Shown: positions 1 to 12,102 of the stretch, one piece after another
How the letters are laid out: the number at the start of each line of letters is the position of its first letter
Numbering within the stretch: the first letter of the stretch is position 1
Assembly: GCF_011075055.1 (NCBI RefSeq)
Contig: NC_058149.1
Coordinates: 6,764,449 to 6,828,448, forward strand
Origin: Mangifera indica
Taxonomy: Eukaryota; Streptophyta; Magnoliopsida; Sapindales; Anacardiaceae
DNA length: 64,000 bases
Direction of reading: 5' to 3'
Translations under genes and position numbers: made by a program
The notes under the pieces: generated by a model
What the model was told of the DNA's origin: nothing
What the model saw: the letters and a program-made list of their open reading frames with translations, nothing else
The model's database searches: none

Positions 1-1470
1 TCAATCAGCTTATTGTTCACAAATCACAAGTAACCTTTAGTAAGATATCTTGACCACCTAATATAATGAGAATCAACTTTAACTAATGTAACCTTTCAAT
101 GGTACGATTATTATGCATTTGAATCTCTTATCAAATTGATATCTCATCAAGGCTAAGACACAGAAATAATATCCATCTCAGTTATTTTGACTTTGTGACT
201 TTTCTTCCTAAATATTGACTGAGTTTAATTGAATTCGGGCTTTAACCTAAATCTCCATTGTGGCCATAGATTCGATTGGTCATAGTCGTTAGTCAAATAA
301 TACCCCAAGATATCTTTCTCTAGTACTTGAAAGTGATGATCCTTTATTGATTCATAATAGCCTTGCTATACTTTTTGGCATAGTCAATCACTATCGTTCT
401 AATAACCCTTTAATAGGGTTGTGTTGGGTTAATGTCAAATTAAGATAATTGGTGTATAAGACATTCCAATGATCTTAAGTCTAGCGATCACATGCACTAT
501 CGTTTGTCAGATGATTTATTCCACAAACATTGGTTACCATTTATGTGAAATCTGTTTTTCAGGTATGTCTAGTAGATATACTCCTAACATGCACCTATGT
601 GTTACACCATGTTGACACTTATAGTTTGACACGTGAGATTTATCACTACCTTTTGATAGGGTTGTTCAAAACTATGAGTCTTGTTGTATTATTTGTATCC
701 TAGCTTAAAATAATATTGTGGTTATAGACATTTCTAGATCAGCTAACCTAATGTGATTGTAAGGTTCTCATGATTAAGGACCTTGTTGATCCTTTTGTCA
801 TAGTTCCACCAATCTAAGGACATTCATCATATATAGATAACTATAATTAACAAATGAAACCATGCCTTTTATTAATAATGATAATATAAGTACCTCACAA
901 GATTGGCTCTAGAGCACTAACTTTAACAATGTCCATTTGCACTATAGCCAATCTTTCATTGTTTAATGCCAAAAAATGCTACATGATTTTCATGCTTCTT
1001 TTGCAATAGAGGCTTTATTAATGAGTCAGCCATATTGTTTGTCAGATGATTTATTCCACAAACATTGGTTACCATTTATGTTAAATCTGTTTTTCAGGTA
1101 TGTCTAGTAGATATACTCTTAACATGCACCTATGTGTTACACCATGTTGTCACTCATAGTTTGACACGTGAGATTTATCACTACCTTTTGATAGGGTTGT
1201 TCAAAACTATGAGTCTTGTTGTATTATTTGTATCCTAGCTTAAAATAATATTATGGTTATAGATATTTCTAGATCAGCTAACCTAATGTGATTATAGGGT
1301 TCTCATGATTAAAAACCCTGTTGATCCTTTTATCATAGTTCCACCAATCTAAGGACTTTCATCATATATAGATAACTATAATTAACAAATGAAACCATGC
1401 CTTTTATTAATAATGATAATATAAGTACATCACAAGATTGGCTCTAGAGCACCAACTTTAACAATGTCCA
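1..1470 (-). repeat. Copia LTR-derived sequence with an internal tandem duplication
   Basis: This AT-rich stretch has no coding potential. On the minus strand it lies directly downstream of a copia RNase H remnant (1500-2020), so it is best read as the 3' LTR and flank of that element. A segment of about 534 bp starting near 504 is repeated almost exactly from near 1038. The repeat includes the LTR edge and about 110 bp of element-internal DNA. On the minus strand the LTR edges read TGTTAAAG, near 929 and 1464. Related units occur at 33300-35100, 40530-43160 and 45270-45710. The left LTR boundary was not located and may lie outside the window. Confidence 0.6.
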
Positions 1471-1499
1471 CTTGCACTATAACCAATCTTTCATTGTTT

Positions 1500-2020
1500 A
1501 ATGCCAAAAGATGCTACATGATTTTCATGCTTCTTTTGCAATAGAGGCTTCATTAGTGGGTCAACCATATTGTTATCCAAATTAACCTTACATATTTGCA
1601 TATCACTATACTAAAGAATCTTTTAATTAGGTGGAACTGTCTGAGTATATGTTTGGATTGTTGGCGAGACCTTTGCTCATTTGCCTGAGTAATGACACCA
1701 TTGTTATCACAATAAAAATCAATTGGGTCAACAATGCTTGGAACCATTCTAAGTTAGATGACAAATGTCTTGATCCAGATCATTTTTTTAGTTGCATTTA
1801 ATAACACAATGTACTCAACTTCAATCGTAGAATCAACCATAGTGATTTATTTTAAGCTTTTCTAGCTAATATTAGCACCATTGAGACAAAACACATGTAT
1901 CAGTTCAAAAACTGACATCATTATAACCTATTACAGTTAATTCCTCATCTCTTCCATAAACCAAGAATGCATCCATGGTTCTTTTTAAGTATTTTAGGAT
2001 GTTCTTCATAGTTGTCCAAT
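1500..2020 (-). pseudogene. Ty1/copia RNase H remnant (3' end of polyprotein)
   Basis: Reading the minus strand from about 2020 downward gives the C-terminal end of a copia polyprotein. A segment like WTTMKNILKYLKRTMDAFLVYG comes first, in a frame broken by stops. It is followed by an open stretch (1747-1553) containing DPIDFYCDNNGV and SKHILRQFHLI, which are typical of the copia RNase H domain. Several stops and frame changes separate these blocks, so no functional protein is possible. The flanking DNA at 1-1470 is the matching LTR. Integrase and reverse transcriptase are not present next to it. Confidence 0.8.
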
Positions 2021-3492
2021 AATGCTCACTTGGATCCGATTGATATTTACTACATATAAGTTATAGACTTCCATTTGATATAAGTTGCAAAACAAACTAG
2101 TAGTTAGCTCTCAATCCCTATGGAATTGATATATATTATATACTTATAAACTTTAAGAATGCTTATCAACCTCACCACACATTTGTAGACTTCCATTATC
2201 AGTTGATTCTTTCTTCAGGTCAATTGTCATGCTTATCTTAAGCTTAAAATTAAAGAGGTATTTATTAGTTCTTTTAACATATTTAATTTGCTTTCATTAT
2301 AAGGTTGTATTGAATCATATTGAGTTGTAATCTTTATTTGTGTTCAATAATTATAAGGTTACATAATAGAATATTTTTTAAATGATGTTCACGAATGTAT
2401 CAAATCAGTGATGAAGTTAAGTTTTTTTATTTTTGTGTGGCCGTTCATAGTTGTTGCAATAGGGAAGTTTCTTGTGTATTAGTTGAAGGACAAAGACAAT
2501 AGACTTGGTTTTCTTTTTTTGTAAATTGTGTTATCCATAACCATTGCAATGCATGTGTTCATATTTGGTCTTTTAGTTAAACTGAAGATCTTTGTTCAAA
2601 CATAAATAAATTAATTTTTGCCATGGATTCCAAACAAGTGCAATTTGATCATGTCTACAATTTGTTGAAGTTTAGGCGTGGTTAGGCGAAATTGTTGTTA
2701 TTGTATGGCTTGGATTATGTGAAATTGGTTAAAGTTAAACTTTGATTTGTGTAGTTCTTGTGAAACATTACATTTATTGTTCATGGTAGCTTAGTTGAAG
2801 GCAAATTACTAGAGGACATACTGGTAAATTAAACATTTCTAAAAGACAAATTTATTAATTAAATCTCTAATTTAGATTAGGGGTGTTTTATAATTTTAAT
2901 AAAATATAAGGACATGTTGGTAATGAATTTTTTTATAAATTAGTAATTGACTTTTTTGTAATTCATCTTCAAATGATGGATAGACAAAGATGAATCTATC
3001 CAAGTGTCATCTAGATGGATGAAGACAATTCCGTTTCTTCGATTGTCAATGGTGTCTTCTAAGCAATAGAAATGGGGAAGATGGGTGGGAAGTGTTGGCT
3101 GTCAGCCAAAACGGAGAAGGTGGTTAGAGAAGAGAAAGAAAAAAGAGCCTAGGAGAAAAAATGTAACTTTTCAAACTTTGGATAAGAAAAAATTATTAGT
3201 TTTTTAAATTAAAAGGGGAGAAATGAAAATTTTAGTTTTTTTTAAATTTTTTTGTTAAATGATTGTTTTACCTTTAATCATAACAAAGAATTTTAACAAA
3301 ATAAGGTATTTGAGTTTTTAAAATTTAGCAAGTGAGAATTTAGGAATAGATCAAACCTCGGGTGATCTATCTCATTATTATGTTTTTTTTGGCTTATTTA
3401 TTATGTATTTTTTAAAATCTATCTCAATCATAAGCTCACTTTTATAAGCATCAATTTCATATTTGGAGAAGTCACATAAAATGATTCCTTGT
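2021..3492. other. Intergenic, decayed repeat DNA
   Basis: No gene is visible. Around 2060-2160 the reverse complement resembles the start of the gypsy-type LTR at 31482 (shared words such as CCATAGGGATTG and AGCTAACTACTA), so a small dispersed LTR fragment is present. The segment at about 2815-3370 resembles one arm of the palindromic elements found at 6543 and 23459. It is listed separately. Confidence 0.4.
2815..3370. repeat. Possible decayed relative of the palindromic elements
   Basis: The stretch at 3120-3260 (CTAGGAGAAAAAATG, then TTTTCAAACTTTGG, then an A-rich GGGG run) resembles the reverse complement of 6660-6790 inside the 1026-bp element. The preceding 2980-3070 is relatively GC-rich, like the centre of those elements. 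No clean terminal inverted repeat or target duplication could be found. The call is tentative. Confidence 0.3.
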
Positions 3493-4142
3493 GCCAAAAT
3501 AGGGATATTAAAAAAATATCACTTTTTAGGCCTACTTATACATTTTTACCACACATTTTTTTCATTAAACAGTTATACCACTTTATTAGTTAAATACTAA
3601 AACTACTCATATCTTAATATTTATAAACACAAGTAATAGACATTCTTTTCAACACTGAAAAAAATATATTTTCAGAGTTCTTGCTAATAATTCATCTTAA
3701 TCAAGGTTAGTATTGATCTATACCCCTTTCTTCTGTATTTGTTGGTGTAATAGTTCAAAACTAAAAATTTTATACTAAAGTAGTTGATTTACCATAAAAT
3801 TTAGTAAGTGATGTAGTTAGAGAATTTGTAAAAATGGTAACATTTATTCCGTATTTTGTTTGTTGAATGTTGTTATATGTATATATTAAAGAAGTTAGAG
3901 TATAGGTAGGTTAAATGGGATGTGAATATTCACTAAAAATCGTTTTTGTAGTTTCTTTTCTAAATGTTAGGAGGAACAGAAATAATGATGGGATCTAGGC
4001 TATAGGCGAGATCCTGTTATTATTTCGAGATCACCTATCGAGCGATCTCGTCTATAGCTTGTAGATGATATTGCTTACAGCTTGCTTGATCTTTTTTCAA
4101 CAGAATTTTGAAATTTTGCTTGAAAAATGTAGGTAGGTAAAA

Positions 4143-6530
4143 ATGGAAAAGGTCGAATTTATTGTTCATTTCGGAGGGAATTAGATTATAAGTGATGATA
4201 ATGTATAGAAATATGTCAATGGGAATGAAAAATCGATTTTTATTGACTCAAATATTGATTACGAAGGATTCCTGGGTAAAAGATGCAATTGTTTGAGATT
4301 TGATCAAAGTCAAGCAAATATCCACATATTTATCGTAGGTGATGCATTAGTGGGTCCAATTAAGATAAAAAATGATGACAATCTTGAGTATGTAATGATG
4401 GAAACAAGAAGTTTATGAGGATCGATAAAACTTTATGTTACCCAGGCTCCTACTAAAAGAAAAGACAATCAACTCAATGAAGTGGTCTATATGCCGGAAA
4501 GAGAGGATCATTGCTTATACGGTTAGGCAGAACCATAAATGTTTCAGGAGTATGGTGTGAATAATAGTGATAGAGATAATGATGAAGATGTGGATGAAGA
4601 CTACAATCTTAAGGATAATGACGATGATATTGATGACATGGATTGTGAACCCAGTGAAGACATTGTGAGAAGTCAAATCAATGAAGGGGTTGAGTCTAGT
4701 ATGGGTTATCATAGCTCTATAGATATAAGAACATATGCATATTCATAACCCTAATCCGTTCCAGTGGGTTTCTGAGCTGACAGTGGATGTTAAGAACGTT
4801 GGTATTAGTAATTAAGAAACACAAAGAGATAACAGTTTAAGATTAATGGTTTTTTATGATTCTGAAGTTGAATTAATAGCTTTATTTGAGAGATACGCTT
4901 TAGAGATAGGTTTCTAATGAAAAGTTGTTTACTCTGATACGAAACGTTATCAAATTAGATGTATAGATTATCAATGCAAATGGGGGGCACGAGCCAAAAG
5001 GGAGGAAGATGGAGACTACTGGGTGTTATGATACATAGATGATGCACACAGTTGTCCAAGGGATCAAATATTATCGCATCATAGATAGACATGTGTTAGA
5101 TCATTAGAAACCATCCTTAAATCAATATATGTAGTTGATCAGATTTACCAACCAAAGGAAATTATCTTCAACATGACAGATAGCTAAAGAACCCAAGAAC
5201 CTCTGCATATATTAATGTTGATACAGAGAATAAGTTTTAATGTTTCTTCATAGCTTTAGGTTGTTCGATAAGGGGACTTTAATAATTTTTTCTTCTTGTT
5301 GTTTGTATTGACAGTTCACATTTGAAGGGAAAGTACATCGAATCACTTTTCATTACCATTGTAAAAAACGACAATAACTAAATTTATCCACTTGCATTCG
5401 GTATTGATCATAAAGAGGGAATATATACGTGGACCTCGTTCTTGAGGTACCTATAAATGTGTATCGGGGATATTCCAAACTTAGCCATTATTTTCAGATT
5501 TTAGATAGGCATCATTCAATATGGCAATTGTATTCCTACATGACCATCGTGGCTTTTGTAACTATAATATAAAAGGCAACATGTGTACATAGTTCAAAAA
5601 CATCAAACATATTGGAAGATTATTTTAGAGAATTACAAAAGTGTATTGCTTAAAGGACTTCGAATAGGCCATGACTAAGATAAATTGGGTGAATCCCGCA
5701 ACAGCTTTATATTTAAGCAATATTGATTATGATAAATGAGCTTGTGCCTACTTTGGAAGATGATGGTATAACATCATGATAACCAATATTGTTGAGTCCT
5801 TAAATGCTTTGACAAGAATTGCATGATCTTCGTCTATCACTATTTTGGCAGAGTTTATTAGAAGCATAATGCAATATTGGTTTTACAATAAGCAAAACTT
5901 AGTAGGTATAAGAACAAAATTTTGTTGAATTTTATTTAGCCATTATTACATTAGGTTTGATTTTTTGTTTTTAATTAGATGATTGATCTTACTCGTTGAT
6001 ACTATAGGTGAAAGATAAGATTATCAGACATGTGCGTAAATATGTAAATATGGTAGTCAAACTGATCAACGTCCATAGGTACGAAGTTCATGATGCATGA
6101 CAACATGTGTTCCTGGTTAATATTCTTTACTGGATGTGCAACTGCGAGAAATTTCAACTTTCATAGATTCTGTGTATGCATGTTGTAGTTGTTGCTTAAT
6201 TTTATAACCTATCAGACTACTTTAGATGGGCAAACGTATATTATTCCATGGATTATTTACAGATAATGTACCACGAAAATGTCAATCTGGTTGGTGATCA
6301 ATCAACTTAGACACCTTCAAATAGACTACCTATGTATCTGTCATAAATGCAATGAAGTTGGTCTGGTTGGCCATCAAGCCACGTAAGGAGACCATCGTAG
6401 GGAGAGGAAGTCCAACCACAAAATAACTATTCGAGTCCAACTCCTATTCCCATTATTGGGTTATCTTGTTCATTAGGTTGTAGTAGAGGACACAGATCAA
6501 GTGGTTATATTAATAAGGCATCCAATTTGA
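4143..6530 (+). pseudogene. MULE transposase remnant (MuDR DNA-binding, MULE and SWIM domains)
   Basis: Translation across frames gives the full domain order of a plant MULE transposase. First comes an N-terminal region starting near 4143 (MEKVEFIVHFGG, then SDDNV and an acidic Asp/Glu-rich run at 4539-4745). It is clearly related to the intact ORF of MULE B at 38221-38982. Next is a MuDR-type DNA-binding block near 4860-5100 (FERYALEIGF, YQIRCIDYQCKWGA, then HSCPRDQ). The catalytic-core region is near 5250-5800 (FALGCSIRG, IDSSHLKGKY, IYPLAFGIDHKEG, CIGDIPNLAII). A SWIM zinc-finger block is near 6130-6200 (MCNCEKFQLS, then CMHVVVVA). Many in-frame stops and shifts show that it is dead. The nested element at 6543 lies just past its 3' end. 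Confidence 0.85.
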
Positions 6531-6542
6531 CGAATTAGAATA

Positions 6543-7568
6543 GGGAGAAGGACTATTTCCCACCCAACTTTAGATGCATTTTCAAAATGCCACTCACGGC
6601 AGATGAAAATCCACTTTTCCCACCCATGGCCAAACTGTTGTCCAATTTTTCAGTTAGAGACAGGGGCAAAATCGTCATTTACTATTTAAAACCTTAAAAC
6701 TTTAAAATTTTACCGTTTCCCCCTCCAGGTTTTAAAAACTAATAACTAACCCATCCTCAAAGTTTGAAAAGTTTAGATTTTACCCCTAGGGTTTGCTTCC
6801 TTCACCGGCCACCACCGACGATCGACGCAATCGACCAATCTCCCATCTCTGACTATAAAAGATGACGAAGGACGACCCTTCATCGCCCAGATCTGGACGA
6901 TGAAGCGTCGTCCAGATCTAGAAGAACAGACAAAGGACGTCATCTTTCGTCGTAGCCTCTGGACCACGCAACGAGCGATGAAGGACGGCGAAGAGTCGTC
7001 CTTCATCGTTTGGGTGGAGCGATGAAAAAAGACCTCTTCGTCGCACGGTGGTGCGACGAAGAGATCTCTATCTCTTTCTTCACATCGTGCGACGAGGAGA
7101 TAAAGATCTCTTCATCACACCACCGTCGTCGCACCAGGAGAAGGAGGAGGCTGGTGATGACGCCAAAGACGACGTCGGGAGATGAAGTTGAAGAATGGGG
7201 GTGAAACTGCTAGTTTTGAAAGTTATGGGGGGCAGCTGCATTTTGAAAAATATGGAAACCCTAGGTTTGGGGGTGAAAATGTTAGTTTTCAAAGTTTAAA
7301 AACTTTAGGTAAGGTGAAATGTTAGTTTCTAAAACCTAAGGGGGGTGAATGGTAAAACCCTTACAATAATTTTGAGATGAATTTTGTAGACTAAATTGAG
7401 GGGTATTTTTGTCATTTCATCTAACAAGGGTAAAATGTTCATTTTACCCTTATGCAAACAGAAATCATCCATATTAATGGTTCATGGGTGGGAAAAGTGG
7501 ATTTTCATCTACCGTGGGTGGCATTTTGAAAATGTATCTAAAGTTAGGTGGGAAATAGTCCTACTCCC
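6543..7568. mobile_element. Non-autonomous palindromic Mutator-type element, 1026 bp, nested in MULE A
   Basis: The terminal inverted repeats are about 85 bp and over 90% alike. The left end reads GGGAGAAGGACTATTTCCCA and the right end in reverse reads GGGAGTAGGACTATTTCCCA. The element is bracketed by a perfect 9-bp direct repeat, ATTAGAATA, at 6534-6542 and 7569-7577. Weaker inverted similarity continues inward to about 6790 and back to 7200. The centre (6790-7200) is strikingly GC-rich compared with its surroundings and contains smaller inverted repeats built on GACGACG/CGTCGTC words. Short open frames on both strands in the centre are side effects of the palindrome and composition, so no protein is called. 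Its terminal motif GACTATTTCCCACCCA is shared with the element at 23459-24225. Confidence 0.9.
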
Positions 7569-8089
7569 ATTAGAATATCATGGTATTTGACATGATTGAT
7601 TTCATATTATTTTTTGTTCCTTTTTTGAAGTTTATACAATTGTATGTCATTATGGATTATTTTTTCAATTTATGAAAATCACATTTATGCATTTTCTTAC
7701 TTGTTTTTGTCAGGTTGTTTTTGGTGAGGAGGCATTATTTAGTTATGTAGAGGAAATAGTTACTCTTTTGTTAATGTATTTTGTTAGTTGTATTTAAGAC
7801 ACTCATGAAATTAAGTAAATGAAGTAAAATAACATAACATTGTACTTGAAAGGAAATGAAATAACATTAACATATATTTAAAGAAGGAAATGAAATAACA
7901 TAACATCAACTTTGCATCATAATGAAGTCATTAATGAAAACAAGTTAATTAAGTCCATAAACTTTGCACATGAACCCATTATTAAGGGAATTTCTTTAAG
8001 TCTACATAACAACCAAAAGTTTAAATTAATCAACAACTTTGCAAAAAGAAACAACATTATTTGTAAGTAAAAGAGATATTATTTCTTAC

Positions 8090-10480
8090 TAAATGCCCTC
8101 CCATGGTATATCGATATGACTATATGCCTCTTTAGTAATTGTAAGTGTACGGATGTGAAGTTAAAATAATGATTATATGCAAGGTGCTCAGTAAACATAA
8201 GCATAAAAAAACCACAATCCCCCAAACCTAGATCTTATTTTGGCACATCTCGCACACACCTAAATTTAATCACTGGGGTTTTATGTGGTGGTGGGACACT
8301 CAATCTTGTTTGATAATAACTACTAGCTAATATAATGTGGGTCATACACTTATATGGTTCCATCAACCTCTTGAAAGTCGCTTTACTCATGGTGTATGAT
8401 GCAAAGTCATATACATACAAAGTTTATGAGATCAAATTGAACACACCACATAACTAGTGTTAGTTCTCAAAGTTGATTGGGATAAATACTTGAGATATAG
8501 TCATATAATGAAATTAAATTAAATAAGTGAATATACTAAAAATTAATCTTAACCAATATTCTTTAACTACCTTATTAACTCTACTCCACGGTCGAAAAAA
8601 TTCATTGGGCGAAGTAGGGGAAGATGCCTTCGATTTGATTAATGAAAAACGATGACCACTCCATAGTTGATCTAATATGGTCAAACTCTTGTGTGTATGT
8701 TGACAGATTTGAGACAAATTAGGTTGATAGTGTTATCCAATTACTATCTGAAAATGTTTTATGAAGGACCCCAAGGAAAGCTTTAGCATGCTATGTTATA
8801 GCAGAAAACAGTTAGTTAAACAATTGCAAAAATAATAAAAAAATAAATGAAAACTCTCTCTACCTTGTTTTCAAACTAGTACCTTACTATTAGTAATAGG
8901 GCCCATCATTCTTCTTTGGAGATAGACTTAGTTATACTGTTAGGGCTTGTAAACAGTACATAATTGCGAGAATCATAAGGTGTCATAAGGTACCAATTAT
9001 TGAATGATCAGTATGCCTAGACCAATGTTTGGTTTAAGAGGTTGGGCTCTTCCGTTAAGATATTCTTTCATGTCTTGGTTAGGTCTGTGAAAAGACTAAT
9101 CAATTATCTACCTTTTCTAAAACATGACCAAATGTTGACTACTTTGAACATGCTAGAACCTTACCTATCATCATATGACACATTAGGCTTTTAGGTGATA
9201 ACTTCCGTTTGAGACACTGACTTCAACAGGACCTTTACTTCCTCATTCATCAACCTAAGCAAATTAACACATATGTGTCATTTCATATTAACACATATAG
9301 AAAGAACATATCTTATCGAAGAAAAAAAAACATGTACCAATGACGAGCTCTGAGCATATGAATCCTCAAATGCTTTCATGCGGTATAACATGGATGCTTG
9401 AAAATCTTGCATCTCATCGCACAATTGTTGCATCTTCCTTCATATCGTCTCGACATGCTGATCAAGTTGTTTTTGCATTTGAAGGCTAATCATGAAAGTC
9501 TACTAGAACATAAGCTACTGGAAACGGTCATTCGATACACCGCTATATGTAGTAATATGAAAGAAGTGTTTAACGAGGGTCGACCTATGAGATTCTTGAG
9601 GGTGTGATACCCGAGAGGTGGACATGCATGATGGGGATATCAATATGTGCAGGGATATGCTTGGAATATTAGTGAGAGATCCCTGTATTGTGGTGGTGCA
9701 AGATCCTTATGATATGGGCTCTCGCGTAGGGGAGACCTGAACAGAGGGGGATGACAAAGGCATATATAAGGTTTACGCACTATGAGAAGATGATTGATAA
9801 AAAGTATGATGTCTTGAAGTAGCATGCAAATTGTCAACCGATTCTATGGACTTCTCATTGGATGACATGGTAAGTGGCTTTTCTCCATGAACTCCAACAC
9901 CCTAATATACCACTCCATCTTTAGATCAAGGGGCATTGGATGTAATACAACCGTAATGAGATCCTGAAACAAATAAATAAAACTTTATTGTCAATTAACA
10001 AAACATATCATTATATTCTATTATATCAGTTAACAAAACTTTGTTGTAACTTCCACTTACTGGAGGTGTGTCCATAATTGCTTCAGTATCATCCCATGTC
10101 GAAAGGAAAAGGGTCATTCATTTAAGCATTCGTGGGGCATGATCATATGTGATGAGTAGCACAAGTGGCGATAGGTTGCTCACAGTATCATAAATCCAAA
10201 ATTGCATTAAAAAAGGGCATTAAGTTGGTTAATACTAACGATAACATGCAAGTCGATTATTTGCTAGAATGGTAAAACGTTACTTACCTAGAATGCAATG
10301 AGAACCATAACCAGGTAATTGATAACAGGAGGTGGCCTTGCGTATGCATCATATTTTTGTAGACAATACTCATATCTTTCATTTATACCTTGCCACATGG
10401 AGTCTACTGTCTTTTTCCATGACAACACACCTTATAGATACCGACTAAATGCATTTAGATCATCAATAAGATGCCACATT
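8090..10480 (-). pseudogene. Ulp1-type (C48) cysteine protease gene captured in MULE A, broken
   Basis: Read on the minus strand from about 10480 down, the N-terminal half (10480-9850) shows SWKKTVDSMWQGINERYEYC, INYLVMVLIAF, FWIYDTVSNLS, PRMLK and MEWYIRVLEFMEK. This is the kind of region that follows DUF1985 in plant MULE-borne Ulp1 proteins. The C-terminal half (about 8720-8090) resembles the peptidase. IPINFENYH supplies the catalytic His region, VYDFASYTMS the Asp, and DCGFFMLMFTEHLAYN the catalytic Cys near 8203-8220, followed by YHGRAFSKK. Stops interrupt it, including one right after the His block, and the middle is poorly conserved, so it cannot make an active enzyme. It lies opposite in direction to the transposase, as in other Ulp1-carrying MULEs. 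The host role of such proteins is unproven. Confidence 0.75.
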
Positions 10481-11254
10481 TCTATTATCTACCCTTAAAA
10501 GGAAAAAATGCACTAAATACAAAACGACAAACTTTACGACATTCTTATAATTGTCACTCAAAATCTAGTCATCAACCGCTCCCTCGATGTCTTGATATCG
10601 TAATGACCTACTAAGCCTTGGGAAGTATTATAACATTAATCTAGGACTTTTTGAGCAATTCACATAATGGAAAATATCTGTATCATATTCTGAATAAAAG
10701 ACTAGTGACAAATGTAAACTACATTGGCCTGAAACGTACTTTCACACTGTTTATTCAGAACCATGGTTCTCTATCATGTTGGCCTTGGTTAATTAGATGG
10801 AAAAATACAACATGGATAAAAATGGAACTAAAGTGATCTCTTCTAAACCCAAAAATTAGCCAAAACAGGTTGTTTGGAATATCTCTCATTGCGTTATCGT
10901 CAATTTTTGGTTTATGACGCTAACAACATCCATCTTTATTCAGACGGTCATTTTTTCAATAAATTTATATGTTTTATGAAACTTGTATGCTCCCTTTTGG
11001 ATATTGATTCAGTGTTCCTACAATATAAATGGAAAACAAAAGAAAGAAAAACAAATACCACAAACATGCACTGACTAACGGCTTCTCTTTTTATTTTATC
11101 TATATCTTTATTTTCTCATTTATTTTTTATTTTTATTTTTTTGGATCAACATTACTAAAAAAATTGAAATTGAATAATTATATATTAAATAATAATAAAT
11201 CAAAAATAATAAATAAATAATATGATAGAAGAAGTCGAGAAAAAGTAAAAGGAT

Positions 11255-11410
11255 AGGATCTCCATCTTGACGATATTGCCTAATAGGTGATATCCACGTG
11301 GATATCGCCTAGTAGGCGATATCTTGGATATCGTCCCTAAGATATCGCCTAGTAGGGGATATCCTATCCAGTATTGCCCAATAGGAGGTAATATATAGAT
11401 ATTTGGATAT
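11255..11410. repeat. Subterminal repeats built on palindromic GATATC words in MULE A
   Basis: The motif GATATCGCCTAGTAGG and close variants recur four to five times in about 150 bp, in alternating palindromic contexts. A related but diverged run (GAGATC, CTATAGGCGAGATC) occurs near the other end of the same element at about 3990-4060. Subterminal repeats of this kind are common transposase-binding or structural regions in DNA transposons. That role is inferred here. Confidence 0.5.
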
Positions 11411-12102
11411 CCCTCTATCTTCAAAAATTTTTCAGAATCAACTTCTTAGATCAGCAAAAACCAAATCAAAATTAATTGTCACACACCCAAACTACATCAT
11501 CAACACAACAAAAATCCTCTTTTGTATAGATCTATTCATACACCAACACCAAAAACCAACATTTATAATACATTAACAAAATCGCAGCAAATGAATCTAA
11601 GTAGAAAACACTAACCTGCAAAACTCAGCGTGCCATTCTTCCCAAATCTATCATATTCAAATGATGGTGTAGGTCGATGGACCGTTTGATCTTGTCGGCA
11701 TTGGTGGTAAAGCATTCGTCGTTGGCATTGGTTCTCCTTATCGGTGTAGGCTTTTGCGTTGACTACTTCTTCTTCTTCACGTGGTGGCTTCTTCTTCTTC
11801 ATCGTGGAGGCTTCAAATATTTGGTGGAGGCTTGGAAGGAATAAGATTTTTTAATTAATTTGGGGAAAGTGAATAGCCATATGCTTTTGTAGAGATTCTT
11901 CTACTTTGCAGAAAAGAATCGTTTACACAATTTTTTCATGCGTGAATAGTACAATTGCACAATACTCAATCTTTTCTCACCATAAGGGTATTTTTGAAAC
12001 TGTGTACTACTTACGGTATATTTGTTATGTATATAAAAGTGTGATAAAAAAGTATAAACGGCCAGATTATGGTATTTTGTTTTTTAATATCCGGGCAAAA
12101 TA

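Larger units (their letters stand above)
3502..12093 (+). mobile_element. Mutator-like element A (MULE with Ulp1-type gene), 8.6 kb
   Basis: The two ends form long imperfect terminal inverted repeats. The left end starts GGGATATTAAAAA, and the right end read in reverse starts CGGATATTAAAAA. Similarity continues inward for at least 60 bp (GGCCTACTTATACATTTTTACCACAC against GGCCG...TATACTTTTTTATCACAC). They are bracketed by near-identical 9-bp direct repeats, GCCAAAATA at 3493-3501 and GGCAAAATA at 12094-12102, which is the Mutator signature. Inside are a broken MuDR-type transposase on the plus strand (4143-6530), a nested palindromic element (6543-7568) and a broken Ulp1-type protease gene on the minus strand (about 8090-10480). 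MULEs carrying Ulp1 proteases are known in plants (Kaonashi elements in rice, CUMULE in melon). All genes are disabled by stops, so this copy is a fossil. Confidence 0.82.

Noticed and set aside
6773..7292. Overlapping open frames of 64-77 codons on both strands in the GC-rich centre of the 1026-bp element
   Set aside because: They mirror each other because the DNA is palindromic and GC-rich. There are no domains and no consistent start context, and the peptides are Arg/Ser-rich composition artefacts.
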